Below are positions 31,856-40,828 of a stretch of 47,678 nt of DNA, in pieces. The notes beneath the pieces are model-generated. The model saw only the letters and a list, made by a program, of their open reading frames with translations, was not told the origin of the DNA and did not search any database. A program made the position numbers and the translations under genes. Each line of letters starts with the position of its first letter. Position 1 is the first letter of the stretch. Source of the DNA: Bacillota bacterium (GTDB taxonomy: Bacteria; Bacillota; Clostridia; Christensenellales; SZUA-584); NCBI GenBank assembly GCA_023396555.1, contig JAEWWC010000071.1:1-47678 (forward strand). Direction: 5' to 3'.

Positions 31856-32383
31856 CTATTTAAACCATTTATCGAAAACTTCAGCAAAGAATGAGGTGTA
31901 CTGCGTCTCGTCCCCTTCCGATTCCAGCTCCGAAATGCACAGCGGCGGGAACATCACGCACCACCAGTTCTTACCTTTTCCGTCGCCCAGCACCACGCGG
32001 AGAGCCTCATAATCACCTTCAGGATAGCGAACCCCCTGGTATTCCCTGTCGGGAAAGTGACTGATCCCCACCTCGGCCTGCGCCGTATAATTAAATCCGT
32101 TTTTCTCAAGCGTATCATTTGCCGTCGCTACTATTATCTCAAGGTTTTCTTCGATATATTCTTTCGCTTCCTGCGCGTTTTCGCACTGCAATATGCCGTC
32201 TTTCGTCACATTCAGCACAGCGTCACGAACTTCCATTTTCACCTGCTGATCCGTCTCCGCGTCCGAGTTCGCTATCACGTGAAGCCGCAGCGGACCCGGC
32301 GCACACGCGCTCATCATCAGCGCCGCCGCCAGCATCACAAGCAGCGCCGTTCTCGTCCATTGCCATATTCGTTGGCCTGTCAT
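31856..32383 (-). CDS. spoIIR: stage II sporulation protein R
   Basis: Secreted signal from the forespore that activates the SpoIIGA protease and so sigma-E in the mother cell. The 175 residues include an N-terminal signal segment (TRTALLVMLAAALMMSACAPG), RLHVIANSDAETDQQVKMEVRDAVL, and the C-terminal GKNWWCVMFPPLC, both hallmarks of SpoIIR. The ATG at 32383 is preceded by a purine stretch (AGGACGG). A sigma-F-like promoter stands upstream, in line with the expected forespore control. Confidence 0.95.
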   Translation of the reverse strand: MTGQRIWQWTRTALLVMLAAALMMSACAPGPLRLHVIANSDAETDQQVKMEVRDAVLNVTKDGILQCENAQEAKEYIEENLEIIVATANDTLEKNGFNYTAQAEVGISHFPDREYQGVRYPEGDYEALRVVLGDGKGKNWWCVMFPPLCISELESEGDETQYTSFFAEVFDKWFK

Positions 32384-32430
32384 TTTACCGTCCTATCCTT
32401 TTTGTCATTCGTCATATGCATATGCAGTGA

Positions 32431-32460
32431 TATTATAACCACTTGAATGCATAACTATAC
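32431..32460 (-). promoter_or_regulatory. candidate sigma-F promoter of spoIIR
   Basis: On the minus strand GTATA (32460-32456), a 15-base spacer, then GGTTATAATA (32440-32431). This fits the published sigma-F pattern GYWTA and GGNRANANTW at all but one position (the R is T). Transcription would begin about 40 bases before the start codon. Confidence 0.55.
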
Positions 32461-32512
32461 CCGCTTGATGATGACGGCTTCAAACCTTCCCTGTGCAGTG
32501 ATATCCGCAATC

Positions 32513-32542
32513 AAAAAAGCCCCTTGCGGAAAAGCAAAGGGC
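32513..32542 (-). terminator. terminator of the lipoprotein gene
   Basis: On the minus strand GCCCTTTGC, loop, GCAAGGGGC and TTTTTTG; it separates the lipoprotein gene from spoIIR. Confidence 0.75.
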
Positions 32543-32558
32543 CCCCGTCCCGTATTGA

Positions 32559-33116
32559 TTAGGCCTGTTCGCTGACCTCAAGGCTTTGCACGATACTGCG
32601 CAGCAAGTCCAGCTCCGCATCGGATGGCTTAAATATCTTGCCCATCGTTTTATCCTGCGAATAGAAAATATCCACCTCCATCGTCCCATACGGCGTATCG
32701 ATCACATACTCGTACCCATGGTAATCCGCTTCTTCATTGTTTTCGTCGAAATCCACCATGTTATACTCAAACCGGCTGGCGTCCAGGCCACCCACCTGCC
32801 CGTCCTCCACGTCGCCTATAATATTGTCGCCGTAGTATTTGGTGATATCCTCAAGGCAAACGTCGTATGGATAGTCGTATACGGTATTGTCATAAAAATA
32901 AACTTTGCTGAAAGCTCCGTCGCCGTTTGCCATCTGCAGCACCAGCGCCTCTTCCTGCTGCCCATCATAATAATCCCAGTCCTCCGGTACGCTGAATGCA
33001 AAATGCCTATCCGAAGTCTCCAGTTTATTGCTGAGCTCCACCTCAGCAGAACCGCACGCTGCTAGCGTGGCCGCCAACATCAAAACTGCCGCTACAATGA
33101 TCAGACCCTTTTTCAT
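32559..33116 (-). CDS. hypothetical lipoprotein, 185 aa
   Basis: Function unknown. Lipoprotein signal MKKGLIIVAAVLMLAATLAAC (lipobox LAAC), then an acidic domain (FAFSVPEDWDYYDGQQEEALVLQMANG and so on) with beta-strand character, the kind of small secreted domain found in PsbP/DUF-type lipoproteins. ATG at 33116 follows GGAGGA; an upstream in-frame ATG at 33146 is not favoured. It is a single-gene unit, with its own terminator and probably its own promoter in the 33117-33326 gap. Confidence 0.75.
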   Translation of the reverse strand: MKKGLIIVAAVLMLAATLAACGSAEVELSNKLETSDRHFAFSVPEDWDYYDGQQEEALVLQMANGDGAFSKVYFYDNTVYDYPYDVCLEDITKYYGDNIIGDVEDGQVGGLDASRFEYNMVDFDENNEEADYHGYEYVIDTPYGTMEVDIFYSQDKTMGKIFKPSDAELDLLRSIVQSLEVSEQA

Positions 33117-33263
33117 TTCATCCTCCAATCCGATATGTCTGCACATTATATCACATTATTTGTGGGTACAATATTAATCAATAATTAACTGTTTCCGGCT
33201 CAATCGGATGAAATTAAACTTGCATATCCGCAGTGTTTTTCTATATATGTTCCAATAACCTAT

Positions 33264-33292
33264 TTATCTTGCGATTATGTTTGTGCTATAAT
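33264..33292 (+). promoter_or_regulatory. extended -10 promoter for the DUF1934 gene
   Basis: TGC then TATAAT at 33287-33292, with a weak TTATCT at 33264-33269 17 bases upstream. The start codon follows 35 bases later. Confidence 0.55.
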
Positions 33293-33326
33293 ACAAAATA
33301 ACTGTGCAAAAGTAGAGGCATGCAGA

Positions 33327-33755
33327 ATGCAAAAAGTGCTGCTCACAATTAAAGGAACGCAGCTGGACGACGGTGGTGACGACAGCGTTGAGTTTGTCAC
33401 CGAGGGCCGTCTCACGAAAAACGCCGAAGGTTATCTTCTCGAATACGACGAGAGCGAACTTACCGGCGTGGATGGCGGCATCACCCGCCTTATTTTAAAG
33501 GACGGCAGCGTCACGCTGCTGCGCACCGGCGCCAGCGACATGCACATGATATTTTCCCCCCACAGCGTCTATGAAAGCAGTGTGATGACGCCCGAGGGCC
33601 AAAAACGTTTGAGTGTTTTCGCGATGCGCGTGGAAAGTCAGTTCCAGGAGAAAGGTGGGCATCTGTCCCTTGAATATGAGCTGAGCGTGGGCAACTTAAG
33701 CACGGTCAACAAACTGGATCTTTCGTTTAAAAGCATGGAAGGTTGCATAAATTAG
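33327..33755 (+). CDS. DUF1934 (YwiB-like) protein
   Basis: Soluble 142-residue protein: KVLLTIKGTQLDDGGDDSVEFVTEG at the start, GYLLEYDESELTGVDGGITRLILKDGSVTLLRTG in the middle, and LSLEYELSVGNLSTVNKLDLSF at the end. This is the calycin-like beta-barrel of DUF1934 (B. subtilis YwiB), function unknown. The gene stands 27 bases before the metallo-beta-lactamase-fold gene and two genes before pyrG, near which YwiB-type genes are often found (ywiB lies close to argS and rpoE). Confidence 0.85.
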   Translation: MQKVLLTIKGTQLDDGGDDSVEFVTEGRLTKNAEGYLLEYDESELTGVDGGITRLILKDGSVTLLRTGASDMHMIFSPHSVYESSVMTPEGQKRLSVFAMRVESQFQEKGGHLSLEYELSVGNLSTVNKLDLSFKSMEGCIN

Positions 33756-33782
33756 AAATTATACAAAAGCAGAGGTGAAAAG

Positions 33783-34430
33783 ATGGTTATTGAGTGGCTC
33801 GGACATTCCTGTTTTAAAATCACGCTGAAAAGCGGTCTGAGGATATTGCTTGACCCCTATAACGGTGACACGGGTTACGCACCTCAGGACGTGGAAGCGG
33901 ACGTCGTCACAATCAGTCATGCGCACTACGACCATAACGACCTGTCCCATGTCAAAGGCAATTATACGGTCGTTAACACGCCGGGCGTCCAGACATTCGG
34001 TGAGCTGACAATAGAAGGCTTTGAAACCTGGCACGACCACAGCCAGGGCGCTCACCGTGGTGCGAACATCATTTTCCTGTTTTCGGTTCGGGGCATCCGT
34101 CTCTGTCATATGGGCGATATCGGCTGCATTCCGGATGACGCGCTGTTCGAAAAGCTCTGCGGTACCGATATACTTCTGATCCCCGTAGGCGGAAAGGTTA
34201 CGATCGACGCGAAGGAAGCGCTCTCCATCTGTGAGCGCATCGAGCCCAATATCATCATACCGATGCACTTTAAAACGCCGGACAGCAATATTGACCTCGC
34301 GCCGCTGCACGATTTTCTCGAGGTGGTCGGCCGCGAGTACGACGTGTCCCATCACGGCCAGTGCTATCTGAATATCGATAAGGCCTCGCTGAAAAAGCGT
34401 ACGCGCGTCGTCGTTATGGAGTATCTATAA
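33783..34430 (+). CDS. metallo-beta-lactamase-fold hydrolase (UPF0173-like)
   Basis: A 215-residue protein of the metallo-beta-lactamase superfamily: IEWLGHSCFKI at the N-terminus, the metal motif SHAHYDHND (HxHxDH, about residues 45-53), a buried GDIGC near 125, and IPMHFKTP as the last metal-ligand region. This matches the MBL fold of UPF0173/YtkL-like proteins. Substrate unknown. It follows the DUF1934 gene by 27 bases; pyrG follows 30 bases later, so the three may share a transcript. Confidence 0.88.
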   Translation: MVIEWLGHSCFKITLKSGLRILLDPYNGDTGYAPQDVEADVVTISHAHYDHNDLSHVKGNYTVVNTPGVQTFGELTIEGFETWHDHSQGAHRGANIIFLFSVRGIRLCHMGDIGCIPDDALFEKLCGTDILLIPVGGKVTIDAKEALSICERIEPNIIIPMHFKTPDSNIDLAPLHDFLEVVGREYDVSHHGQCYLNIDKASLKKRTRVVVMEYL

Positions 34431-34460
34431 ATTTATATTATATCTGCTATGGAGGGGTAA

Positions 34461-36086
34461 ATGTCCACTAAATTCATATTCGTCACCGGCGGGGTGGTCT
34501 CATCATTAGGCAAAGGCATCACCGCCGCATCACTGGGTTTGCTGCTGAAAAGCCGTGGGTTCAAAGTCTCGCTGCAAAAATGCGATCCTTACATCAACGT
34601 CGACCCGGGCACGATGAGCCCGTTCCAGCACGGCGAAGTCTTTGTGACGGATGACGGCGCCGAAACCGACCTCGACATCGGACATTATGAACGCTTTACT
34701 GACGAAAACTCATTCGCGGATTCCAACGTCACCACCGGCAAGGTTTACTGGAAGGTCATCTCCAAGGAGCGCCGGGGCGACTATCTCGGTGGCACCGTAC
34801 AGGTCATTCCGCACATCACCGACGAGATCAAAAGCCGTATATACAGCGTCGCCAGCAAAAACAAGCCGGACATCGTGATCACCGAGATCGGCGGCACCGT
34901 GGGCGACATCGAATCGCAGCCGTTCCTCGAAACCATCCGCCAGATCAAATGGGAGGTGGGCGAGGAGAACTGCATGTACATCCACGTCACGCTGATGCCT
35001 TATTTAGGTAAGGTGGGCGAGCTTAAAACCAAGCCCACGCAGCACAGCGTCAAGGAGCTTCGGACCATCGGTATCGAGCCGGACATCATCGTGTGCCGTA
35101 CCGAAAAGGAGTTGACGGACGATATTAAACGCAAGATTTCCCTGTTTTGCAACGTCAGCCCTAAAAACGTTGTGCAGAATCTGGACGCCGATACGCTCTA
35201 CGAAGTGCCTATCATGCTCCGCAAGGAGAATCTGGACACGCTGGTCTGCCAGCGTCTGGGCCTCGCGGACGGTTCTTCCGCCATCCCGGACTGGGAAAAG
35301 ATCGTCGAAATACAGAAGAGCGTCAAGGACAAGGTCAAAATCGCCATCGTGGGCAAATACACCGACCTGCACGATGCGTATCTTTCCATCTGCGAGTCGC
35401 TGACGCACGCGGGCATCGCCAACAAGCTGGACGTGGAAGTCATGTGGGTGAACGCGGTGGACCTCGAAGTTGCGGAAAACATCAGCGACATTTTGGGACA
35501 TGCTGACGGCGTGATCGTGCCGGGCGGTTTTGGCGAGCGTGGTATAGAAGGTAAAATTAAGGCAATACAATATTGCAGGGAAAATAAAGTGCCGTTCTTC
35601 GGCATATGCCTCGGCATGCAGCTGGCCGTCATCGAGTTTGCCCGCAATGTGCTGGGCCACCGTGAAGCCAACTCCACCGAGTTCTGCTCGGATACGCCGC
35701 ATCCGTTCATCGACCTGATGCCCGAACAGAAGAACATCACCGATATGGGCGGCACCATGCGGCTCGGCAGCTACAAGTGCTGCATCAGCAACAAGGATAC
35801 GTTCGCTTACGCGGCGTATCAGCAGGAAGAGATCGAGGAGCGCCACCGCCACCGGTACGAGTTCAACAACGTGTACTTCGAGGAGATCACCAAGGCGGGC
35901 ATGCGCGTGGCCGGCGTCAATCCGGATCACGGTCTGGTGGAGATCATGGAGCTGCCCGACCATCCGTGGTACGTGGGCGTCCAGTTCCATCCGGAGTTCA
36001 AGTCGCGCCCGGTCCGTTCGCACCCGCTGTTCCGTGAGCTGGTGGCCGCGGCCCGCAAACACAGCGCCTCGCGCCAGGACTCTTAA
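34461..36086 (+). CDS. pyrG: CTP synthase
   Basis: Amidates UTP to CTP using glutamine. The 541 residues have the synthetase domain, beginning KFIFVTGGVVSSLGKG with its P-loop, DPYINVDPGTMSPFQHGEVFVTDDGAETDLDIGHYERF, and a C-terminal class I glutamine amidotransferase domain with GICLGMQ (catalytic Cys), and VQFHPEF with the catalytic His. Length is typical. TATGGAGGGG precedes the ATG. Cassette copy 6 begins 25 bases after the stop. Confidence 0.98.
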   Translation: MSTKFIFVTGGVVSSLGKGITAASLGLLLKSRGFKVSLQKCDPYINVDPGTMSPFQHGEVFVTDDGAETDLDIGHYERFTDENSFADSNVTTGKVYWKVISKERRGDYLGGTVQVIPHITDEIKSRIYSVASKNKPDIVITEIGGTVGDIESQPFLETIRQIKWEVGEENCMYIHVTLMPYLGKVGELKTKPTQHSVKELRTIGIEPDIIVCRTEKELTDDIKRKISLFCNVSPKNVVQNLDADTLYEVPIMLRKENLDTLVCQRLGLADGSSAIPDWEKIVEIQKSVKDKVKIAIVGKYTDLHDAYLSICESLTHAGIANKLDVEVMWVNAVDLEVAENISDILGHADGVIVPGGFGERGIEGKIKAIQYCRENKVPFFGICLGMQLAVIEFARNVLGHREANSTEFCSDTPHPFIDLMPEQKNITDMGGTMRLGSYKCCISNKDTFAYAAYQQEEIEERHRHRYEFNNVYFEEITKAGMRVAGVNPDHGLVEIMELPDHPWYVGVQFHPEFKSRPVRSHPLFRELVAAARKHSASRQDS

Positions 36087-36111
36087 CAGACGAAGATATA
36101 ATGCCTTTATA

Positions 36112-36290
36112 TTTGAGGGCTCTGCCCTCAAACTCCCGCTACTTTTCTTAAAGAAAAGTAGCAAAAGAATACGGGAAATGCCGTTGGCATTTCCCTGACG
36201 GGTTTCCAAAGGGATGCTTCCCTTTGGTGGTGGAGCGGGGTCCCCGAAAAGCGAAGCTTTTTGGGGTGCTGGTTCGGAGGCAATGCCTCC
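36112..36290 (+). repeat. palindromic cassette copy 6 (A-B-C-D-G-F) after pyrG
   Basis: A 36112-36132 (TTTGAGGGC/GCCCTCAAA); B 36138-36162, identical to copy 5; C 36173-36195 (GGGAAATGCC/GGCATTTCCC); D 36206-36227 (CCAAAGGGA/TCCCTTTGG); G 36236-36246 (CGGGG/CCCCG), overlapping a longer hairpin 36242-36266 (CCCCGAAAAGC/GCTTTTTGGGG, one G-T pair); F 36276-36290 (GGAGGC/GCCTCC). Module C is single here. A separate AAGCCCGG/CCGGGCTT hairpin follows at 36319-36340. Confidence 0.9.
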
Positions 36291-36318
36291 AAGGTCTTAG
36301 ACCTCTATCGTCGTCTTC

Positions 36319-36340
36319 AAGCCCGGGTTATTCCGGGCTT
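36319..36340 (+). terminator. hairpin, possible terminator of pyrG
   Basis: AAGCCCGG and CCGGGCTT with a six-base loop, then CATGTTTTAT. The T-run is imperfect. Confidence 0.45.
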
Positions 36341-36375
36341 CATGTTTTATGCCGGAAACGGCGGAGGATAAACGT

Positions 36376-38021
<1,646 letters not shown>

Positions 38022-38022
<1 letters not shown>

Positions 38023-38300
38023 TGGACATCAGCGTCTTCGAGCTGCTGTTTTTCGTGTTCATCGCGTGCGCGTGGCCGTTGTCCATCGCGCGCATGGTCA
38101 CGCGACGGAGCACCAAAGGCAAGAGCCTGCTGTTCTCCGGCATCGTGTTTGCGGGCTATACGTTCGGCATCATACACAAATTCCTGTACGACCCCGACGT
38201 CGTGGTCTGCGTATACTTCCTGAACGCCGCGCTGGTGCTGACCGATACCATCATCTTCCTGAACATCCGGCGGCGTTATGAGAGAGGAGACGCGTCATGA
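38022..38300 (+). CDS. small PQ-loop/SemiSWEET-like membrane protein 1
   Basis: Three predicted membrane helices in 92 residues. The first helix ends CAWPLSIARMVTRRSTKGKSLLF, close to the PQ-loop pattern of SemiSWEET proteins, where a Pro-Gln motif is followed by a basic STKxxSL turn; the Pro is present and the Gln replaced. A transporter-type fold is inferred, substrate unknown. It overlaps glnS by one base (TGATG) and the next gene by four (ATGA). The next gene is a clear paralogue. Confidence 0.75.
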
Positions 38301-38602
38301 CGTTTTCGGTATTCGAAGCACTGATGCTGCTCTGCTTCGCCGCTTCCTGGCCGGTGTCCATACTGCGCTCATACCGCGCCCGCAGCACAGAGGGCAAAAG
38401 CCTCGTGTTTCTGGTGCTGCTGGAACTGGCATACATCTGCGGCATACTGCACAAAACGCTGATCCGCACCGACATCGTGCTGGCGCTCTACATCGCCAAC
38501 TTCCTGATGGTGCTGGCGGACATCGCGCTTTATGTGCGCAACGCCCGGCTGGACAGGCTGCGGGCCCAAACAAACAACGAATGTGAGGAAATAAAACCAT
38601 GA
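38297..38602 (+). CDS. small PQ-loop/SemiSWEET-like membrane protein 2
   Basis: Paralogue of the preceding gene: 101 residues, with ASWPVSILRSYRARSTEGKSLVF in place of its WP motif and the same three-helix plan, plus a longer charged tail (LDRLRAQTNNECEEIKP). Identical layout and the shared S-T-x-G-K-S-L turn show tandem duplication; many substitutions suggest it is old. It overlaps its upstream neighbour and gltX by four bases each (ATGA), so all four genes are translationally coupled. SemiSWEETs work as dimers, so the two could form a heterodimer. Confidence 0.75.
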   Translation: MTFSVFEALMLLCFAASWPVSILRSYRARSTEGKSLVFLVLLELAYICGILHKTLIRTDIVLALYIANFLMVLADIALYVRNARLDRLRAQTNNECEEIKP

Positions 38603-40044
38603 ATCAAGTGAGGACGCGGTTCGCGCCCAGCCCCACGGGATATCTGCATATCGGCGGACTGCGCACCGCGCTGTACGCGTGGCTGTTCGCCCGCAAGCAT
38701 GGCGGCGTGTTCATACTGCGCATCGAGGATACCGACACCCAGCGCGAGGTGGAGGGCGCGACAGACGTGATCTATAACACACTGCGCCAGACGGGGCTGT
38801 ATTACGACGAAGGCCCGGACGTGGGCGGCCCGTACGGCCCATACGTCCAGAGCGAACGCCGCGAGATATACAAGGACTATGCTGAGCAGCTGATCGAACG
38901 CGGTGCTGCCTACCGCTGCTTCTGCACCAAGGAACAGCTGGCCGAAGCGCGCGCCGCTGCCGAAGCCCGCGGTGAAACGTACACATACGACAAACACTGC
39001 CTGCATCTGCCGGCGGAGGAGATACGAAGAAAGCTGGACGCGGAGGAACCGTACGTCATCCGCCAGAATATACCGCGCGAGGGGGAGACCACCTATACCG
39101 ACGCGGTGTTCGGCGACATCACGGTACCCAACGTCGATCTGGACGACAACGTGCTGCTGAAGGCGGACGGTATGCCCACCTACAATCTCGCCAACGTGAT
39201 CGACGACCACCTGATGGGCATATCCCACGTGATCCGCGGTGTTGAATACCTGTCGTCCACACCCAAGTACAACCATCTGTACCGCGCGATGGACTGGGAG
39301 ATACCGCAGTACATTCACCTGCCCGTGGTGATGAAGGACAAGCAGCGCAAGCTCAGCAAGCGACACGGCGACGCGTCCTTCGACGACTTCCTCAAAAAGG
39401 GCTACCTCAAGGAAGCGATACTGAACTATATCGCGCTGCTGGGATGGAGCCCCGGTACCGAGCAGGAGATATTCACGCTGGATGAGCTGGCGGAAGCATT
39501 CTCGCTGGAGGGTCTGTCCAAGTCCTCCGCGATATTTGACGTGGAGAAGCTGACATGGATGAACGCGCAGTACATCCGCGCCCTGTCCAAAGAGGACTTC
39601 ATCGAGCGGGCGATGCCGTATTTTGAGCAGGCGGGCGTGGCCCATTTCGACCTGCATCTGATCGCCGAGCTGATACAGCCGCGCCTGGAGCGCATGGACG
39701 AGATACCCGGCAAGCTGAGCTTCTTAACCGAGCTGCCGTCATTCAGCACCGAGCTGTACACCCACAAGAAGATGAAGACGGACGCCGAGGCCGCGAAGCC
39801 TGTGCTGCGCGCCGCGCTCGCGCTGCTGGAGCAGCAGCTGGACTATACGCTGGATGCACTCAAGGAAGCATTGGCCACGCTGGTCGCGGAGATGGGCCTG
39901 AAAAACGGCCAGGTGCTGTGGCCGCTGCGCATCGCCATCACCGGCACCGAGGTCACGCCGGGCGGTGCTGTGGAAGCCGCCTGCCTGCTGGGCAAAACGG
40001 AAACGCTGCGCCGTCTGCGCCAGAGCCTTGATGCACTTGAATAA
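38599..40044 (+). CDS. gltX: glutamyl-tRNA synthetase
   Basis: Class I synthetase of 481 residues: RTRFAPSPTGYLHIGGLRTALYAWLFARK holds the HIGH equivalent, KDKQRKLSKRHGDASF the KMSKS equivalent, and a helical anticodon-binding C-terminal domain follows. With GlnRS present it may be discriminating, charging only tRNA-Glu; sequence alone does not prove this. It overlaps the upstream small membrane protein gene by four bases and ends at a strong terminator. Confidence 0.96.
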   Translation: MNQVRTRFAPSPTGYLHIGGLRTALYAWLFARKHGGVFILRIEDTDTQREVEGATDVIYNTLRQTGLYYDEGPDVGGPYGPYVQSERREIYKDYAEQLIERGAAYRCFCTKEQLAEARAAAEARGETYTYDKHCLHLPAEEIRRKLDAEEPYVIRQNIPREGETTYTDAVFGDITVPNVDLDDNVLLKADGMPTYNLANVIDDHLMGISHVIRGVEYLSSTPKYNHLYRAMDWEIPQYIHLPVVMKDKQRKLSKRHGDASFDDFLKKGYLKEAILNYIALLGWSPGTEQEIFTLDELAEAFSLEGLSKSSAIFDVEKLTWMNAQYIRALSKEDFIERAMPYFEQAGVAHFDLHLIAELIQPRLERMDEIPGKLSFLTELPSFSTELYTHKKMKTDAEAAKPVLRAALALLEQQLDYTLDALKEALATLVAEMGLKNGQVLWPLRIAITGTEVTPGGAVEAACLLGKTETLRRLRQSLDALE

Positions 40045-40060
40045 AGCTGAAACAGCATAC

Positions 40061-40096
40061 AAAAACCCCGCGGTGACAGTCTACGCGGGGTTTTTC
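40061..40096. terminator. terminator of the glnS-gltX unit
   Basis: AAAAACCCCGCG (40061-40072) and CGCGGGGTTTTT (40084-40095); usable from both sides, so it also serves the minus-strand gene at 40128. Confidence 0.88.
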
Positions 40097-40127
40097 GTCT
40101 CATGGGTATTCGTTCTGTCAGTGGCGC

Positions 40128-40358
40128 TCAGCCTGTAGCGCTTATAGTCAGACCCTCTCCAGCGAAAAAACCGGCAGTCACTACCCACGTGGCTTCTTCC
40201 GCCGGATAACCACCCGTTTCGCTCAGTGTCACAGCGGGGGACGGTTCCGCCGTTTCCTGAACATCTTCCTGCTGGTTCAAAAACATAATGATGCCGCCAA
40301 TCGCGCCGCCCACAATCGCGATCAGCACAAACAGTATCACAAAGCCTTTCTTCGTCAT
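40128..40358 (-). CDS. small single-pass membrane protein, 76 aa
   Basis: Unrecognised. An N-terminal helix (GFVILFVLIAIVGGAIGGIIMFL) is followed by an acidic, Pro/Thr-containing outer part. A GAGGAGC site precedes the ATG, and an extended -10 element (TGCTATAAT, minus strand 40406-40398) lies 45 bases upstream. The gene is plausible but short, without a family. Confidence 0.55.
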   Translation of the reverse strand: MTKKGFVILFVLIAIVGGAIGGIIMFLNQQEDVQETAEPSPAVTLSETGGYPAEEATWVVTAGFFAGEGLTISATG

Positions 40359-40480
40359 ATACGCTCCTCGAAAATATAAAAGAATAATAACCTGTTTATT
40401 ATAGCATAACCGTCCAAAAAGATACGTCCATCATCCCACAATTCAAAATATATATACAATTCCGTTATATTTTGCCCTTA

Positions 40481-40530
40481 AAGCCTTCCCCTCGAGGGGA
40501 AGGTGGGCGCAGCACCGGATGAGGTGTCAA
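40481..40530 (+). repeat. dispersed palindromic repeat, copy 1
   Basis: Begins AAGCCTTCCCCTCGAGG, a hairpin (CCTTCCCCTC/GAGGGGAAGG), and ends GGATGAGGTGTCA. A second copy is at 44825-44873. The pattern is widespread in clostridial genomes from memory. Confidence 0.65.
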
Positions 40531-40771
40531 CCCCGCTCGTCGCTGCATATCTTTGAAATTTCGCTGCCATCACCCCGTGTAGTGCGGCTTTCCAGATGCT
40601 CCAACTCCGTTTATGCCGTAGGGAACGTCGCCTGTGCCCCGAAGGGGTATGACCGTTCCACAGGTATACCCCCTATATCCTTAGTACACGAGTCTTCGTT
40701 TACGCCAACTCCGCATACACCGTAGGATACAACATCTCAGACGCGTTTCCTTCCATCAACTAATACGCAAC

Positions 40772-40807
40772 AAAAAGCCGCCCGGGGAACTTCACCCCCG
40801 GACGGCT
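40772..40807 (-). terminator. terminator of fhs
   Basis: Minus strand: GCCGTCCGGGGG, loop, CCCCGGGCGGC, TTTTTG. Confidence 0.85.
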
Positions 40808-40828
40808 CCATATACTGAAAATATCGGA

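Larger units (their letters stand above)
40359..40828. other. intergenic region with degenerate repeats
   Basis: No gene is supported. It holds a dispersed repeat at 40481-40530 and a degenerate pair of CCAACTCCG...CCGTAGG segments (near 40600 and 40705) that look like worn copies of another intergenic repeat family. The terminator of fhs closes its right end. Confidence 0.5.

Noticed and set aside
40519..40725. 68-residue frame between gltX and fhs
   Set aside because: It is made of degenerate repeats, with no start signal or domain.
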